A stretch of DNA of 53,875 nt, from positions 1 to 53,875 of the forward strand of contig JABHVM010000004.1 in NCBI GenBank assembly GCA_018658305.1, in the 5' to 3' direction. The notes under the pieces were generated by a model. That model made no database searches. It was given only the letters and a program-made list of their open reading frames with translations, and was not told where the DNA came from. Shown in pieces: positions 35,665 through 46,738 of this stretch. The translations under genes were made by a program, and so were the position numbers. Each line of letters opens with the position of its first letter. Within the stretch, counting starts at the first letter, position 1. Source of the DNA: Thiotrichales bacterium (lineage in GTDB: Bacteria > Pseudomonadota > Gammaproteobacteria > GCF-002020875).

Positions 35665-36330
35665 TTATTGCGGTAGCATATTAGACAATGGTGCAGCAGA
35701 GACTCTCATATCTATCCTATTCTTAGCCGCAATAATTAGCCCCAGCCCAATAAATGCCCCTGGCGGAAGAATTGCGAGGAGGAATCCACGGTAATCTTCA
35801 ATAATGGTCATAGTCATCCAGCTTGCCCCCTCTCCGAACATTAAGTCAGATTGAGCTAATAGAGTTCCAAAGCCAAAAATCTCACGCATTCCACCGAGAA
35901 GGATTAAGATAAGAGTGAATCCAATTCCCATACTGATCGCATCTAGTAGAGATGGCAGTAGTGAGTTGCGGCTAGCAAATGCTTCAGCTCGCCCAATAAT
36001 AGCGCAGTTGGTTACGATTAGTGGAATGAAGATCCCGAGTACTAAAAATAGCTCATGAAACCAGGCGTTCATCGCCAACTCAATGCCTGTCACAGTGCAA
36101 GCGATAATCATCACAAAGACAGGGATTCTGATCTCACTAGTTATGAAGTTGCGTATAGATGAGACCATTAGGTTAGAGATAATAAGGGTGAGAGTGGTGG
36201 CGATACCTAGCCCTAGCCCATTTATGGTTGTAGTGGTAACGGCTAATAGTGGACATAGTCCTAGCAGCTGCACCAGCCCAGCATTATTACGCCATAGCCC
36301 ATCGTTAACTATTTTGTTGTACTCAATCAT
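35665..36330 (-). CDS. rnfE: Electron transport complex subunit RnfE/RsxE
   Basis: RnfE is an inner-membrane subunit of the Rnf complex, which couples ferredoxin/NAD electron transfer to ion movement. The ATG at 36330 gives [21 protein letters not shown]; the tracker's 36336 is a TTG two codons earlier. Motifs include [17 protein letters not shown] and [12 protein letters not shown]. Multiple membrane segments are evident. It overlaps rnfG by 8 bp and is 221 residues long, near the family norm. Confidence 0.95.
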   Translation of the reverse strand: MIEYNKIVNDGLWRNNAGLVQLLGLCPLLAVTTTTINGLGLGIATTLTLIISNLMVSSIRNFITSEIRIPVFVMIIACTVTGIELAMNAWFHELFLVLGIFIPLIVTNCAIIGRAEAFASRNSLLPSLLDAISMGIGFTLILILLGGMREIFGFGTLLAQSDLMFGEGASWMTMTIIEDYRGFLLAILPPGAFIGLGLIIAAKNRIDMRVSAAPLSNMLPQ

Positions 36331-36949
36331 TAGCAAGCTCTAAAAGTTTATCTCTATTCTTTTGAAAGTATAGCAGGCTTCTATGCACAGCTTTAACTAT
36401 CGCTCTTGGAGTTATGGTTGCTCCTGTAAACTGATCAAACACACCGCCATCTTTTTTAACTTGCCACTCTTTAGTGGTGAGACTCTCTAAAGATCTACCT
36501 GCAAATGTATGAATCCAATTTGACCTTCTCTCTTCGATTAGGTCACCTAGCCCAGGTGTCTCTCTGTGAGAGAGTACACGCACTCCAACAACAGTACCAT
36601 CAATATTAATTGCGACCAGAATGTTTATAGTTCCAGTATATCCCTCTTGGCTGTCTGGAGTTAGGAGGATGGTGTGACTATCCCCATCAACTTTTGCAGG
36701 ATATGCATAGGTGGAATCAGTTGTCCCAAGTAGTGAATCAGCCTCAATTAAGAATTTATCATCAAGTAGACTGTTGTTGTAGCTCTCTGCTGGTAGTAGC
36801 TGAGTTAAGGATTTGAGTAGAGAGAGTCGCTCATTCTCTGCTATCTGCTCTCTAGTTAGCTCATAAGTTATAGCTACTAGTAGAGTGCCACATACGGCAA
36901 ATAGTGCAAGTACCATAGCACTCCGTATTATGTTACTCATATTAACCAT
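36323..36949 (-). CDS. rnfG: Electron transport complex subunit RnfG/RsxG
   Basis: RnfG is a membrane-anchored periplasmic subunit carrying covalent FMN. The ORF track starts at 36991 within rnfD. The ATG at 36949, preceded by GGGGAGAG, gives a normal N terminus ([10 protein letters not shown]) and 208 residues. One hydrophobic segment lies near the start, and the FMN-attachment motif [11 protein letters not shown] is present near the C terminus. It overlaps rnfD and rnfE by 8 bp each. Confidence 0.94.
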   Translation of the reverse strand: MVNMSNIIRSAMVLALFAVCGTLLVAITYELTREQIAENERLSLLKSLTQLLPAESYNNSLLDDKFLIEADSLLGTTDSTYAYPAKVDGDSHTILLTPDSQEGYTGTINILVAINIDGTVVGVRVLSHRETPGLGDLIEERRSNWIHTFAGRSLESLTTKEWQVKKDGGVFDQFTGATITPRAIVKAVHRSLLYFQKNRDKLLELAND

Positions 36950-37964
36950 TATCTCTCTCCCCATAAATTTTTGGTTGAGTAAAATGGTCAATTAGTGGGG
37001 TGAACATATTTAGGAGAAGCACACTAAATGCTACTGCATCAGGGTATCCTCCCCAACTACGAATAGTGTAGATTAGAATACCTATACAAGCTCCAAACCA
37101 AATTCTTCCTCGCGGAGTGGTGCTTGCAGTTACTGGGTCGGTTGCAATAAAGAACGCCCCCAACATAGTTCCACCACTTAGTAGATGGTAGAGTGGAGTA
37201 GAGTATCTATCTGGATCAACAGTATTAAACAGTGCTGATATTATGAGTAGAGCAACTAGCATACTGACAGGTATGTGCCACGAAATAGTTCTGCTTGCTA
37301 TTAGATAGATACCACCTATTAGAAATGTTAAATTTATTATCTCCCATCCTGATCCAGCGAGTACTCCATTGCTGATCTCTTTTATCCCTTCGCTAATTGT
37401 TAGTCCCTGATAAAGAGCAGTCTTCATTGCATCTAATGGAGTAGCTCCAGTAACTCCATCTATTGTTATGCTAGGGTTCTCTATAGTTCCAAATATTATC
37501 TCGGCGCTCTGAATAAAACCTATAGTATCTCCGCCAACTATAGCCCCTGCAGGAGTAAGCCAGCTCGTCATCTCTAGGGGGAATGAGACCAGTAGAATTA
37601 CATACCCAACCATTGCAGGGTTAAATGGATTTTGTCCTAATCCGCCATATAGCTGTTTGGCAATGATGATAGCAAATAGTATCCCTACTATAGCCATCCA
37701 CCATGGAAGTAGTGGAGGTAGGGCTGCAGCAAGAAGTAGCGCAGTTAATGGTGCACTGAGATCCTTGATAGCTGGAACAGCACTTCTGCTACGCATCCAA
37801 ATTATAGTTGCTTCCGCAAGCATCGCTACAGGAATCATAATAGCAGCATGGATTAGTGCTCCAGGACCAAAAATTAAGCTCAGTGCAATATAGCCTGGAA
37901 TCAAGGCGGCAATAACCTTTAGCATCTCTCTTGCTGTTGTACTATCTGCTGTTGTTTTTATCAT
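36942..37964 (-). CDS. rnfD: Electron transport complex subunit RnfD/RsxD
   Basis: The 340-residue polytopic protein holds the second covalent FMN of Rnf. It has GGLGQNPFNPAMVGYV, the flavin-attachment region VTGATPLDAMKT, and GAFFIATDPVTASTTPRGR, all family signatures. About nine membrane segments are seen. It lies 32 bp downstream of rnfC. Confidence 0.95.
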   Translation of the reverse strand: MIKTTADSTTAREMLKVIAALIPGYIALSLIFGPGALIHAAIMIPVAMLAEATIIWMRSRSAVPAIKDLSAPLTALLLAAALPPLLPWWMAIVGILFAIIIAKQLYGGLGQNPFNPAMVGYVILLVSFPLEMTSWLTPAGAIVGGDTIGFIQSAEIIFGTIENPSITIDGVTGATPLDAMKTALYQGLTISEGIKEISNGVLAGSGWEIINLTFLIGGIYLIASRTISWHIPVSMLVALLIISALFNTVDPDRYSTPLYHLLSGGTMLGAFFIATDPVTASTTPRGRIWFGACIGILIYTIRSWGGYPDAVAFSVLLLNMFTPLIDHFTQPKIYGERDNG

Positions 37965-37996
37965 CTATCTATGCTCATATATCTATACTTGTAATC

Positions 37997-39601
37997 TCAA
38001 CTATTAGCAGCTGCAGCTTTTTTCTTAGCTTCTGCTCTTTTGATTGCTGCACGAATTGCAGCCCCTTTTTTATCAGCATCATTTGGTTTGTCTGTACTTT
38101 TGTTGCTCTCTTTTTTAGCTTTAAGAGCGGCCCTTTTTTTGGCGAGTTTTTCTGCCTTCTCAGCTTTTTCTCTAGTAATTCTCGCATCATGAAATTCATG
38201 ACGGACGCGTGCTTCATCAGCTCTGTTTTGCTCCTGTTTTGCTCCTCTAATTACCCCTTTAGCATATCTATAGTAGCTGACTAGTGGAATTTTACTTGGG
38301 CAGACAAAGTCACAGCATCCACACTCAATACAATCAAATAGGTTCAGCTTTTCAGTCTGTTCAAAGTCGCGAGATTGCGCTGCCCAGTATAGCTGTTGCG
38401 GCATTAGTTTTGCAGGGCAAGCATCACTACAAGAGGCGCAGCGGATACAGTTGTATCTTTCTGGAGCTGATGGGAGAGAGCTATTTTTCTCTACAATAAG
38501 GCAGTTAACAGTCTTGGTTATTGGGCTTCTACTGTTGTGTAGTTCAAAGCCCATCATTGGTCCTCCAACAGTAATCCTTACACTATCGACTACTCCACAT
38601 TGAGTGAGTAGTGAGTCTATAGGTATTCCAATAGGGACGCTGTAGTTGCCGGCGCTCTCTACTCCATCTCCAGTAACAGTTACAACTCTATGAGTTAGTG
38701 GGCGTTCTAGTAGTGCATGGTATAGAGCGGCTACTGTCGCTACATTCTGACAGACCACTCCAATTGCCGATGGAAGAGTACCGCTTGGAACCTCTTTTCC
38801 TGTCAGAAGTTGAATCAATTGTCTCTCACCACCAGATGGATACAGTGTGGGAGTGGTTATAATTTCAATAGAGCTGGTTGAGCTAGTTGTGGCTATCTCT
38901 AATGCCAGAATAGCTTCCGGCTTATTGTCTTCAACTCCAATCTTGATGGAGTTAGGGTGGAGGAGGTGGTCAAGAATCTCAACTCCTGCAATAATTTCAA
39001 TAGCTCGCTCCCGCATTAACCTATCATCACAAGTGATTCTTGGTTCACACTCCATCCCATTTATGATGAGGGTTTCGATATTAGTTTTTATTCCACCATG
39101 AAGTTTCGCGCAAGTTGGAAAACCTGCGCCACCAAGACCGATAACTCCACCAATCCGAATTTTACTTATAATCTCTTCAGCAGTGAGAGATGATAGTAGT
39201 TCACTAAGTTTACTCACATCTATTTTATGGTTTACTAAATCATTAGCTTTGTTGATATCTATTTTAGAGCTATCAGCATCTGGTTTAATTACTATAGCTA
39301 CTGCTTGTAGTCCAGAGGGGTGGGTGGCGGGGCGCTCCTCTATAGCGGTAATAGTCCCATCGCACGGAGAGTGTACAGGGACACTAATCTCTCCGTAGCA
39401 CTCGCTAATTCTTTGCTTAGCTTGTACTGAGTCACCTATGGAGAGGATGGGGTGGTTTAATGATCCAATCCCTTGACTAAGAGTTATGACTATCTCATCT
39501 TCATCTCTCCAAGAGATGCTCTCGATAGCCCTATCTCTACTCAAATCTTTAAGTTGCTTAGGGTGAATTCCTCCATGAAATTTAAAGTTGGTAAGAGTCA
39601 T
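37997..39601 (-). CDS. rnfC: Electron transport complex subunit RnfC/RsxC
   Basis: RnfC is the peripheral NADH/FMN- and FeS-binding subunit. The N-terminal region ([11 protein letters not shown]) precedes [16 protein letters not shown], and two four-cysteine motifs follow: [12 protein letters not shown] and [12 protein letters not shown]. The last ~55 residues are an Ala/Lys-rich helix ([14 protein letters not shown] and RAEAKKKAA), a shorter form of the repetitive tail seen in E. coli RsxC. Total 534 residues. It overlaps rnfB by 4 bp. Confidence 0.96.
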   Translation of the reverse strand: MTLTNFKFHGGIHPKQLKDLSRDRAIESISWRDEDEIVITLSQGIGSLNHPILSIGDSVQAKQRISECYGEISVPVHSPCDGTITAIEERPATHPSGLQAVAIVIKPDADSSKIDINKANDLVNHKIDVSKLSELLSSLTAEEIISKIRIGGVIGLGGAGFPTCAKLHGGIKTNIETLIINGMECEPRITCDDRLMRERAIEIIAGVEILDHLLHPNSIKIGVEDNKPEAILALEIATTSSTSSIEIITTPTLYPSGGERQLIQLLTGKEVPSGTLPSAIGVVCQNVATVAALYHALLERPLTHRVVTVTGDGVESAGNYSVPIGIPIDSLLTQCGVVDSVRITVGGPMMGFELHNSRSPITKTVNCLIVEKNSSLPSAPERYNCIRCASCSDACPAKLMPQQLYWAAQSRDFEQTEKLNLFDCIECGCCDFVCPSKIPLVSYYRYAKGVIRGAKQEQNRADEARVRHEFHDARITREKAEKAEKLAKKRAALKAKKESNKSTDKPNDADKKGAAIRAAIKRAEAKKKAAAANS

Positions 39602-40146
39602 GCTGCCACCTTAAACATATCTGGATCTGGCCAGCTCCAATCAGTTATATCTGTTGGGATAGGTTCCATGGTTATGCAGTCTACAGGGCAGGGAGCAAGA
39701 CATAGTTCACATCCTGTACACTCGGTAGCAATTACGGTATGCATCAACTTTGCTGCACCTAAAATAGCATCGACAGGACAAGCTTGAATGCAGAGAGTGC
39801 AGCCTATGCAGGTCTTTTCATCAATCAGAGCTAAGCTTGGGGGGCGCTCCTCCTGCTCTAATGCTACTGGTTCACGATCCAGAAGGTCTGCAAGGGATAC
39901 CATAACTGTCTCGCCACCAGGAGGACATAGATTTATAGCCGCACCTTCGTTGGATATAGCTTCAGCATAAGGTCTGCACCCTGGGTACCCACACTGTCCG
40001 CATTGAGTTTGCGGTAAGATCTGATCGATTTTATCTGTTATAGGATCGCCTTCAACTTTATAGTGCACAGAGGCGTAACCTAAAAGCGCTCCAAATAGAG
40101 TTGCCATTCCCCCTATAACAAGAGCAGCTATCAGCATACTAGACAT
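39598..40146 (-). CDS. rnfB: Electron transport complex subunit RnfB/RsxB
   Basis: The canonical 182-residue RnfB has an N-terminal membrane helix ([19 protein letters not shown]), the [16 protein letters not shown] cluster, and two [4Fe-4S] motifs [12 protein letters not shown] and [12 protein letters not shown]. It passes electrons within Rnf. Its presence makes the longer RnfB-like gene at 7043-7924 a second, distinct paralogue. It overlaps rnfA by 8 bp. Confidence 0.97.
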   Translation of the reverse strand: MSSMLIAALVIGGMATLFGALLGYASVHYKVEGDPITDKIDQILPQTQCGQCGYPGCRPYAEAISNEGAAINLCPPGGETVMVSLADLLDREPVALEQEERPPSLALIDEKTCIGCTLCIQACPVDAILGAAKLMHTVIATECTGCELCLAPCPVDCITMEPIPTDITDWSWPDPDMFKVAA

Positions 40147-40720
40147 GGACTAGACCAGTAAATCCTAAGAATGCGATAGAGAGCAGTCCTGCAGTAATCA
40201 TCGCAATAGATGCTCCTTTGAATGGTTCAGGTACATCTGCTCCAGCAATTCGTTCCCGAATCGCAGCAAAGGCGACTAGGACTAGCGAGAAACCAACAGC
40301 AGCCCCAAACCCAAATGCGGCGGACTCTATAAAGCTATTTTGTTCACGAGTATTAAGCAACGCAACTCCAAGAACCGCACAGTTGGTGGTTATGAGAGGG
40401 AGAAAAATTCCCAGCACTTGATAGAGCATAGGGCTGGTTTTATGCACAAACATCTCTGTAAAGTTGACTATTGCGGCAATCACTAAAATAAAGGCGATCG
40501 TCTGCAGATACTCTAACCCCATTGGGATTAGAATATACTCATTGACCAAATAGCTAAGTGCCGAAGAGAGGGTGAGTACAAATGTGGTAGCAAACCCCAT
40601 TCCAATTGCAGTCTCTAATTTGCGAGAGACTCCCATAAAGGGGCAGAGTCCCAAAAATTTAACTAACACAAAATTATTGACCAGAATAGTGCTGACCAGT
40701 ATTAGCGCAATCTCCGTCAT
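40139..40720 (-). CDS. rnfA: Electron transport complex subunit RnfA/RsxA
   Basis: The 193-residue polytopic protein starts [31 protein letters not shown] and contains [19 protein letters not shown], both diagnostic of RnfA. RnfA and RnfE share a transmembrane site with a cysteine-ligated cluster, and the conserved TNC is present here. It opens the rnf operon 16 bp after the metG stop, so transcription probably comes through from metG. Confidence 0.97.
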   Translation of the reverse strand: MTEIALILVSTILVNNFVLVKFLGLCPFMGVSRKLETAIGMGFATTFVLTLSSALSYLVNEYILIPMGLEYLQTIAFILVIAAIVNFTEMFVHKTSPMLYQVLGIFLPLITTNCAVLGVALLNTREQNSFIESAAFGFGAAVGFSLVLVAFAAIRERIAGADVPEPFKGASIAMITAGLLSIAFLGFTGLVHV

Positions 40721-40736
40721 AATTTAATTGTACTCA

Positions 40737-42404
40737 TTAAGTGAGAGACTCTTTTGACATCTCTAATGATGTCTCTAACAATGCTTCAGTATCACTCTCT
40801 GTAACTCGTTGCATAAGAGGTTTGAACTTATTTATGGTAGTCCCCGTAAGTGGGCTCTCTAACTCTTTCCAGCCTAGCTCCCCAGCATTGAGGAATGCCT
40901 CAGAAGCTATAGCCATCTCTGGAAGGACAGGTTTGAGATAGGTTATTAATACTCTAAACAGGTTGATTCCAACGCTACAGCTATCTTGTACCTCTTGCTC
41001 TTTGCCATCCTCTTTTGCCAATACCCACGGTTTTTTCTCATCAATATAGCGATTAGCCATATCAGCTAATGCCATAATCTCACGCACTGCTCGGCTAAAG
41101 TCTCGATCTTCATAGTGGTTAGCGATAGATTCCCCCGCATTTACAAATTCACTGTATAACTCTATTTCGCTGCACTCTGCAGAGAGTTTTCCATCAAACC
41201 GTTTAGTTATAAAACCTGCACAACGACTCGCTATATTTACAACTTTACCTACTAAGTCAGAATTTACTCTCGCTCTAAAGTCATCAAGATTCAGATCTAG
41301 ATCTTCAATTCCTCTGCCAAGTTTTGCGGCGAAGTAGTAGCGAAGTGCCTCTGGGTTTAGATGTTCTAACCAACTTCGTGCTTTTATAAAAGTGCCACGA
41401 GATTTAGACATCTTCTGCCCATTAACAGTAAGAAAGCCGTGTGCATTGATAGCGGTAGGAGTACGGAATCCTGCCCCCTCTAACATAGCTGGCCAGAATA
41501 GGGCGTGAAAGTAGATAATGTCTTTACCGATAAAGTGGTAGAGTTCAGCTTTACTATCTTTAGCCCAAAATTTATCAAAATCTATATTCTCTTTTTGGCA
41601 TAGATTTTTGAAACTTGCCATATAACCGATTGGAGCATCGAGCCAGACATAGAAGTATTTATCCTCTGTATCTGGAATCTTAAATCCAAAGTATGGTGCA
41701 TCTCTGGAGATATCCCACTCTTGGAGCCCAGATTCAAACCACTCATCTAACTTACGGTAGACCTCCTCTTGCAGGTGACCTCCATGAGTCCACTTTTTCA
41801 ACATCTTCTCAAACTCGGGAAGTTTGAAGAAGTAGTGTTCAGATTTTTTATTTATAGGGGTTGCACCAGAGACTGCAGAGACTGCATCCTTTAGATCAGC
41901 AGTAGAGTAGGTTGCACCACACGCCTCACAGTTGTCTCCATATTGATCTTTCGCTCCGCACTTAGGGCAGGTTCCTTTAATGAAACGGTCGGGAAGAAAC
42001 ATCTCTCGTTCTGGATCATAAGCCTGCTCAACATCTCTAGTTGTAATATAGCCAGCATCTTTTAGCTCTCCATATATGTTTGTGGAGAGTTCCCTATTTT
42101 CAGCGGAGTGGGTAGAGTGGTAGTTATCAAACTCAATTAAGAAATCTTGAAAATCTTGTTGATGTTCAGTGGAGACTCCCTCAATTAACTCTTCTGGCGT
42201 AATTCCCTCATCCTGTGCGCGCAACATAATTGGGGTTCCATGCGCATCATCAGCACATACATAGTAGCAATTATGCCCCTGCATTTTTTGAAAACGAGAC
42301 CAGATGTCGGTTTGAATGTACTCAACTAAATGTCCAATATGGATGCTACCATTAGCGTATGGGAGGGCACTAGTAATTAATATATCACGAGGGTTTTGAT
42401 TCAT
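40737..42404 (-). CDS. metG: Methionyl-tRNA synthetase, short form
   Basis: MetG charges initiator and elongator tRNA-Met. The 555-residue protein has the ATP-site HIGH ([11 protein letters not shown]), the KMSKS loop ([10 protein letters not shown]), and a zinc-knuckle region [18 protein letters not shown]. At 555 residues it lacks the ~120-residue C-terminal tRNA-binding/dimerisation domain of the 677-residue E. coli enzyme, and probably acts as a monomer. The N terminus [12 protein letters not shown] is typical. It is the first gene of the metG-rnf-nth strand run. Confidence 0.96.
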   Translation of the reverse strand: MNQNPRDILITSALPYANGSIHIGHLVEYIQTDIWSRFQKMQGHNCYYVCADDAHGTPIMLRAQDEGITPEELIEGVSTEHQQDFQDFLIEFDNYHSTHSAENRELSTNIYGELKDAGYITTRDVEQAYDPEREMFLPDRFIKGTCPKCGAKDQYGDNCEACGATYSTADLKDAVSAVSGATPINKKSEHYFFKLPEFEKMLKKWTHGGHLQEEVYRKLDEWFESGLQEWDISRDAPYFGFKIPDTEDKYFYVWLDAPIGYMASFKNLCQKENIDFDKFWAKDSKAELYHFIGKDIIYFHALFWPAMLEGAGFRTPTAINAHGFLTVNGQKMSKSRGTFIKARSWLEHLNPEALRYYFAAKLGRGIEDLDLNLDDFRARVNSDLVGKVVNIASRCAGFITKRFDGKLSAECSEIELYSEFVNAGESIANHYEDRDFSRAVREIMALADMANRYIDEKKPWVLAKEDGKEQEVQDSCSVGINLFRVLITYLKPVLPEMAIASEAFLNAGELGWKELESPLTGTTINKFKPLMQRVTESDTEALLETSLEMSKESLT

Positions 42405-42625
42405 TGTAAGGCTTCTGTGTTAAATAATATGGTATTAAATCTTCTGTAGTAAATAATATAACTGATAGATTCTACCATTTATTGAGACTTGAAATGTCTG
42501 TTAACTGTACCCATTATACAACATCAACAGGTAATAACCGACAAGAATAGTCGGCATTGTCTATTGAAGAGCATATATATGCTATTATTAGCGAATTATA
42601 AATTAACCTTGGAGTTACCAATAGA
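42405..42625. other. Divergent intergenic region metG / apbC
   Basis: This 221-bp AT-rich gap must hold the promoters for the metG-rnf run and for apbC. A palindrome-like AGCATATATATGCT is seen at about 42570-42583 near TATTATTAG, which could be part of the apbC promoter. I see no RNA gene or clear operator. Confidence 0.4.
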
Positions 42626-43714
42626 ATGTCAGAGCTTAATAATGATGTAGTTGAAGCAGCACTTAAAACTTATGAAGACCCATATCTGGAGACAGATCTA
42701 GTCTCAGCCAAATCTATTAATAATATAGCGATAGATGGGGGTGCAGTAACGGTTGATGTGGTGCTAGGTTTTCCTGCGCAAGGCTACAGCGAAGAGTTGA
42801 GTTCGGCACTATCTGAAAAGATCGATGCAGTAGATGGAGTAACTTCATCAACAGTGAATGTAAGCTGGGATATTGTTTCTCATGCGGTACAGAAGGGAGT
42901 GCCAGCAGTTAAAGGAGTTAAAAATATCATTGCTGTTGCCTCTGGTAAAGGTGGGGTGGGAAAATCTACCACTGCAGTTAACTTAGCATTAGCACTCTCA
43001 GCTGAAGGGGCAAAAGTTGGGATTTTAGATGCAGATATATATGGTCCAAGCCAGCCCAGAATGTTGGGCGCGTCTGGGGCTAAACCAGAATCTCCAGATG
43101 GTAAACAACTTAAACCAGTGAGCTCATACAGTTTACAGTCAATGTCTATCGGATATCTGGTTGAAGAGGATACAGCAATGATCTGGCGTGGACCAATGGT
43201 CACGCAAGCTTTAGAGCAGCTTCTACAAGAGACAATGTGGGAAGATCTAGACTATCTAGTAATAGATTTGCCGCCAGGTACAGGTGACACTCAGCTAACT
43301 TTAGCGCAGAAAATTCCAGTTAGTGGCGCGCTAATTGTGACTACTCCTCAAGATATAGCGCTGTTAGACGCAGTAAAAGGTCTCAAAATGTTTGAGAAGG
43401 TAGAGGTTCCAGTGCTGGGTGTAGTAGAAAATATGAGCATCCATATCTGCTCTAACTGTGGACATGAAGAGCATATATTTGCTGAGGGCGGTGGTCAACG
43501 CATGGCAGATGATGCAAATGTAGACTTCCTTGGCTCATTGCCACTAGATAAACAGATTCGCAGTGATACTGATGAAGGCAAGCCAACAGTGGTTGCTGAT
43601 CCTGAAGGAGCCATTGCTAAAATCTACCGTGATATTGCGCGTCGTACTTCAGCTAAACTAGCGCAGCAACGCAAAGAGTTTACTACTAAGTTTCCTAATA
43701 TCGTTATTAAGTGA
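42626..43714 (+). CDS. apbC: ApbC/Mrp iron-sulfur cluster carrier ATPase
   Basis: The 362-residue protein has an N-terminal MIP18/DUF59 domain (~residues 5-85) and a P-loop NTPase with the deviant Walker A VASGKGGVGKSTTAVN at ~105. Downstream are DADIYGPSQP, DLPPGTGDTQLT and the cluster-binding CSNCG. ApbC/Mrp proteins hold and transfer [4Fe-4S] clusters to apoproteins, fitting the many FeS enzymes of this window. It faces metG across the divergent region and ends 9 bp before the next gene. Confidence 0.95.
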   Translation: MSELNNDVVEAALKTYEDPYLETDLVSAKSINNIAIDGGAVTVDVVLGFPAQGYSEELSSALSEKIDAVDGVTSSTVNVSWDIVSHAVQKGVPAVKGVKNIIAVASGKGGVGKSTTAVNLALALSAEGAKVGILDADIYGPSQPRMLGASGAKPESPDGKQLKPVSSYSLQSMSIGYLVEEDTAMIWRGPMVTQALEQLLQETMWEDLDYLVIDLPPGTGDTQLTLAQKIPVSGALIVTTPQDIALLDAVKGLKMFEKVEVPVLGVVENMSIHICSNCGHEEHIFAEGGGQRMADDANVDFLGSLPLDKQIRSDTDEGKPTVVADPEGAIAKIYRDIARRTSAKLAQQRKEFTTKFPNIVIK

Positions 43715-43723
43715 TCAGCAATA

Positions 43724-44182
43724 ATGAGTAAAGTTTCAGCAGAGCAGATCTCTAAATGGGATAAGCGTTTTCTAGGTCTTGCCGCCCATGTGGCGGAGTG
43801 GTCTAAAGACCCGAGCACTCAAGTTGGAGCGGTTGTAGCTAACGGAAAGAAGGTAGTATCGCTTGGCTTCAACGGTTTCCCACAAGGGCTCTCTGATGAT
43901 CATCGTCTACACGATAGAGAGACCAAGTATTCACTAGTCCTGCACGCGGAAGAGAATGCTCTGCTATTTTCAACCTCAGACCTCTCTGGTAATACCATCT
44001 ATGTCTACCCACTCCCGCCATGTTCTCGCTGTGCTGCTAAAATAATTCAGAGTGGCATAAAAAGAGTAGTGGCAGCTTTGCCAAAAGATATGGAGCGCTG
44101 GGAAGAGAGTGTAGCACTAACCAGAGATATCTTCGCCGAAGCAGGTGTAGAGATGGTTGAGGTAAGTTCCTCAGATATTTGA
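43724..44182 (+). CDS. dCMP deaminase family protein
   Basis: The 152-residue protein has the zinc-dependent cytidine/deoxycytidylate deaminase signature: HAEENALL (zinc His and catalytic Glu) and PPCSRCAAKII (two zinc Cys). SKDPSTQVGAVV and GFNGFP are typical of the dCMP deaminase/ComEB branch, which makes dUMP from dCMP for thymidylate synthesis. It starts 9 bp after apbC and is probably co-transcribed. The exact substrate is assumed from family resemblance. Confidence 0.9.
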   Translation: MSKVSAEQISKWDKRFLGLAAHVAEWSKDPSTQVGAVVANGKKVVSLGFNGFPQGLSDDHRLHDRETKYSLVLHAEENALLFSTSDLSGNTIYVYPLPPCSRCAAKIIQSGIKRVVAALPKDMERWEESVALTRDIFAEAGVEMVEVSSSDI

Positions 44183-44216
44183 TGCAAGCCTTGTTGAGTG
44201 TAGAAGCTGGCTAAAT

Positions 44217-45002
44217 TTAGTGCATCAGTGTTGTTCTTTTTAGCTTCAGCGTAAATAGGGATCCATCTTTCTCTCTATACTCAATTAATACGGGCAGGTA
44301 CCCTAACTCTGGAGCAGACCATAGTTCGAAACTTCGTTTGCCGCTACTCTCTCTTATCACTTGTTGAGCTGTAAATTTTCCAGCGGGAGTTGCTATTTTT
44401 TTTATCTCACCTAAGCGGAAATGGTATGCGTGCCAGCCGTCAGTTTTTGCTATGCGGTAGTTAAGTTCTGTGGTGGAGCCTCTACTGTTATTGCTGTTAT
44501 TACTGTTATCAGTAAGTCCACTTAACTGATCCATTAGCTGAAGAATAAATAGTGCTTTGTCAGTTGCTCTATCGCTCTGTTCGTTAGGCGAGTCACCTGC
44601 TGGTGTTGTGATTTTGAGTAGTGATATATTTTTATCATCTTCAACAGATACCGTACCGTTATCCCAATTAAATGTACGAGAGCGATCTCTATTCCGTTTT
44701 CCTCGTTCACTATATATGTAATGGAGGGGCTGAATCTGCCCGTTGTGCCAGCGCCATCTAGAGCTCTCTTCAATATTTTTTTTAACAAATAGAGCAGCTA
44801 GACCAGTAGGCTTAGTGCGGATACTAAATTGCTCTCCCTGTAGTGAGTAGGTAGTTTGTCCAAGTACCATACCTTTTCCGCTTAGCTCATATTCGGCATT
44901 GAAAGATTTAGGTAGAGTAGCATTGGCTGCAGGCAGTAAAGATATTGCAGCCATTACAGTCATAGTTAATAATGTTAATACTACTCTATTAATCTTGCGC
45001 AT
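44217..45002 (-). CDS. DUF3108 periplasmic protein
   Basis: The 261-residue protein has a signal peptide (VVLTLLTMTVMAAISLLPAANA, then TLPKSF). The DUF3108 pattern follows: FNAEYELSGKGMVLGQ..Y, HYIYSERGKRNRDRSRTFNW, DKALFILQLMD and ELWSAPELGYLPVLIEY. Its function is unknown; the family is predicted to be periplasmic or envelope-associated. The gene lies 4 bp downstream of purN, a gene order common in gammaproteobacteria. A low-complexity Asn/Ser stretch (NSNNSNNSRG) sits near residue 165. Confidence 0.9.
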   Translation of the reverse strand: MRKINRVVLTLLTMTVMAAISLLPAANATLPKSFNAEYELSGKGMVLGQTTYSLQGEQFSIRTKPTGLAALFVKKNIEESSRWRWHNGQIQPLHYIYSERGKRNRDRSRTFNWDNGTVSVEDDKNISLLKITTPAGDSPNEQSDRATDKALFILQLMDQLSGLTDNSNNSNNSRGSTTELNYRIAKTDGWHAYHFRLGEIKKIATPAGKFTAQQVIRESSGKRSFELWSAPELGYLPVLIEYREKDGSLFTLKLKRTTLMH

Positions 45003-45006
45003 AAGT

Positions 45007-45654
45007 TTATATCCTCAGTGGTTGTTTGAGCTCGCTATCATCTACATAGAGTTTTCCATTTTTCAGTTCCACCCTTCTCTCAGCAATTAGCTGTACTGCA
45101 GCTGGATAGAGTTTATGCTCCTGTTTCAATACGCGCTGAGATAGAGTGTCAGCATCATCAGACTCTTTTACCTTAACGGCGGTCTGCATTAAGATAGGAC
45201 CTCCATCTAACTCCTCGGTTACAAAGTGAACGCTCGCCCCATGCTCTGTTGCTTCTGCATCGAGCGCTTGCTGGTGAGTGTGGAGACCTTTAAAGTTAGG
45301 CAGTAGAGATGGGTGAATGTTTACCAGTCGTCCTGAGTAGTGGGCGACAAACTCAGGTGATAGAATGCGCATAAAACCAGCTAGAATTATTAAGTATGGA
45401 TTGTGGCGATCGATCTCTTTTATTAGCTCTTTGTCATAACTAAGTCTATCTTTAAATAGCGTATGATTAATAACAGTTGTTGGAATGTTGGCTCTCTCAC
45501 AAAACTGTAGTCCTGCAGCATCATCTCGGTTGCTGATAACGCTGCTGAACTCTACATTCAGCTTACCCTGCTGCTGTGCATTGATTAGTGACTGAAGATT
45601 GCTTCCTCGTCCAGATATTAGTGCAACAACATTGATGGGATGAGTGTTAGACAA
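45007..45654 (-). CDS. purN: Phosphoribosylglycinamide formyltransferase
   Basis: PurN transfers a formyl group from 10-formyltetrahydrofolate to glycinamide ribonucleotide in purine synthesis. The 215-residue protein has [23 protein letters not shown], the catalytic [12 protein letters not shown] and [13 protein letters not shown]. It overlaps purM by 8 bp on the same strand, as in many gammaproteobacteria. Confidence 0.97.
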   Translation of the reverse strand: MSNTHPINVVALISGRGSNLQSLINAQQQGKLNVEFSSVISNRDDAAGLQFCERANIPTTVINHTLFKDRLSYDKELIKEIDRHNPYLIILAGFMRILSPEFVAHYSGRLVNIHPSLLPNFKGLHTHQQALDAEATEHGASVHFVTEELDGGPILMQTAVKVKESDDADTLSQRVLKQEHKLYPAAVQLIAERRVELKNGKLYVDDSELKQPLRI

Positions 45655-46690
45655 ACTTAACTATAGGAGCTTTACTGTCTGAAGAGGTGATCTCTCCAAT
45701 CTTCCAAGCACTCTCTCCACTCTCATTAAGACTCTTAATTGCCTGTGCTGCATCTTCTGCTGCAACAGCTACAACCATCCCTACACCACAGTTGAATGTC
45801 TTTAACATTTCACTATCTAAAATATTCCCACCTGATTGAAGCCACTCGAAGATTGCAGGTAACTGCCAAGATGAACGATCAATTTCTGCTGTCGTAAACT
45901 CAGGGAGTACCCGTGGAATATTTTCAGTTAAGCCGCCGCCGGTGATATGGGCAAGGGCGTGGATAGGGAGTTCTTGCATCAGTTTAAGTAGTGATTTAAC
46001 ATATATTCTAGTAGGCTCTAGGAGCTGTTTACCAAGCTCCTCCCCATTTAAGTCGCTTTTAAGGTCGGCACTGCTTACTTCAATAACTTTGCGAATGAGA
46101 GAGTATCCGTTAGAGTGAGGCCCAGATGATGCGATCCCAATCAATGTATCTCCAGCTGCCACTTTAGTTCCATCAATAACTTCACTCTTCTCTACAATGC
46201 CAACACTAAATCCTGCTAGATCATAGTCGTCAGCACTATACATTCCTGGCATTTCAGCAGTTTCCCCTCCGATTAGCGCAGCACCAGCCTGTTCGCATCC
46301 TGTTGCAATTCCATCAATAACAGATACAGCTGTTTTGGAGTCTAGTTTACCTGTGGCGTAATAATCAAGGAAAAAGAGTGGCTCTGCTCCTTGGACAATT
46401 AGATCATTTACACACATAGCGACTAGATCTATGCCAATCGTGTTGTGCTCTCCCATCTCCATAGCTAAACGGAGTTTAGTTCCAACTCCATCTGTGCCAG
46501 AGACCAAAAGTGGATTTTTATATCTATCTAATGGAATTTCAAAAAGTGCTCCAAACCCTCCTAGTCCAGCCATAACTCCTGGACGCGTAGTGCGTGCAGC
46601 GATAGGTTTGATCTGTTCTATTAACTCATTTCCGGCATCTATATCGACACCAGCATCACTATAGCTTAAGTTACTTTTATTGTCTTGCAT
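45647..46690 (-). CDS. purM: Phosphoribosylformylglycinamidine cyclo-ligase
   Basis: PurM closes the imidazole ring to form aminoimidazole ribonucleotide using ATP. The 347-residue protein has [54 protein letters not shown] and [16 protein letters not shown]. Length is standard. It is divergent from the pgsA-like gene with 48 bp between starts, so both promoters share that gap. Confidence 0.97.
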   Translation of the reverse strand: MQDNKSNLSYSDAGVDIDAGNELIEQIKPIAARTTRPGVMAGLGGFGALFEIPLDRYKNPLLVSGTDGVGTKLRLAMEMGEHNTIGIDLVAMCVNDLIVQGAEPLFFLDYYATGKLDSKTAVSVIDGIATGCEQAGAALIGGETAEMPGMYSADDYDLAGFSVGIVEKSEVIDGTKVAAGDTLIGIASSGPHSNGYSLIRKVIEVSSADLKSDLNGEELGKQLLEPTRIYVKSLLKLMQELPIHALAHITGGGLTENIPRVLPEFTTAEIDRSSWQLPAIFEWLQSGGNILDSEMLKTFNCGVGMVVAVAAEDAAQAIKSLNESGESAWKIGEITSSDSKAPIVKFV

Positions 46691-46738
46691 GCTGTTTCCT
46701 GTTGCTAGTTGTATATAACCTCTGTATTCTACAACATT

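Noticed and set aside
36949-36991. Upstream start of rnfG within rnfD
   Set aside because: The ATG at 36949 has GGGGAGAG at proper spacing and gives the usual N terminus.
37975-38284. ORFs of 80 and 117 aa over the rnfC tail
   Set aside because: They arise from the Ala/Lys-rich repeat codons of rnfC read in other frames.
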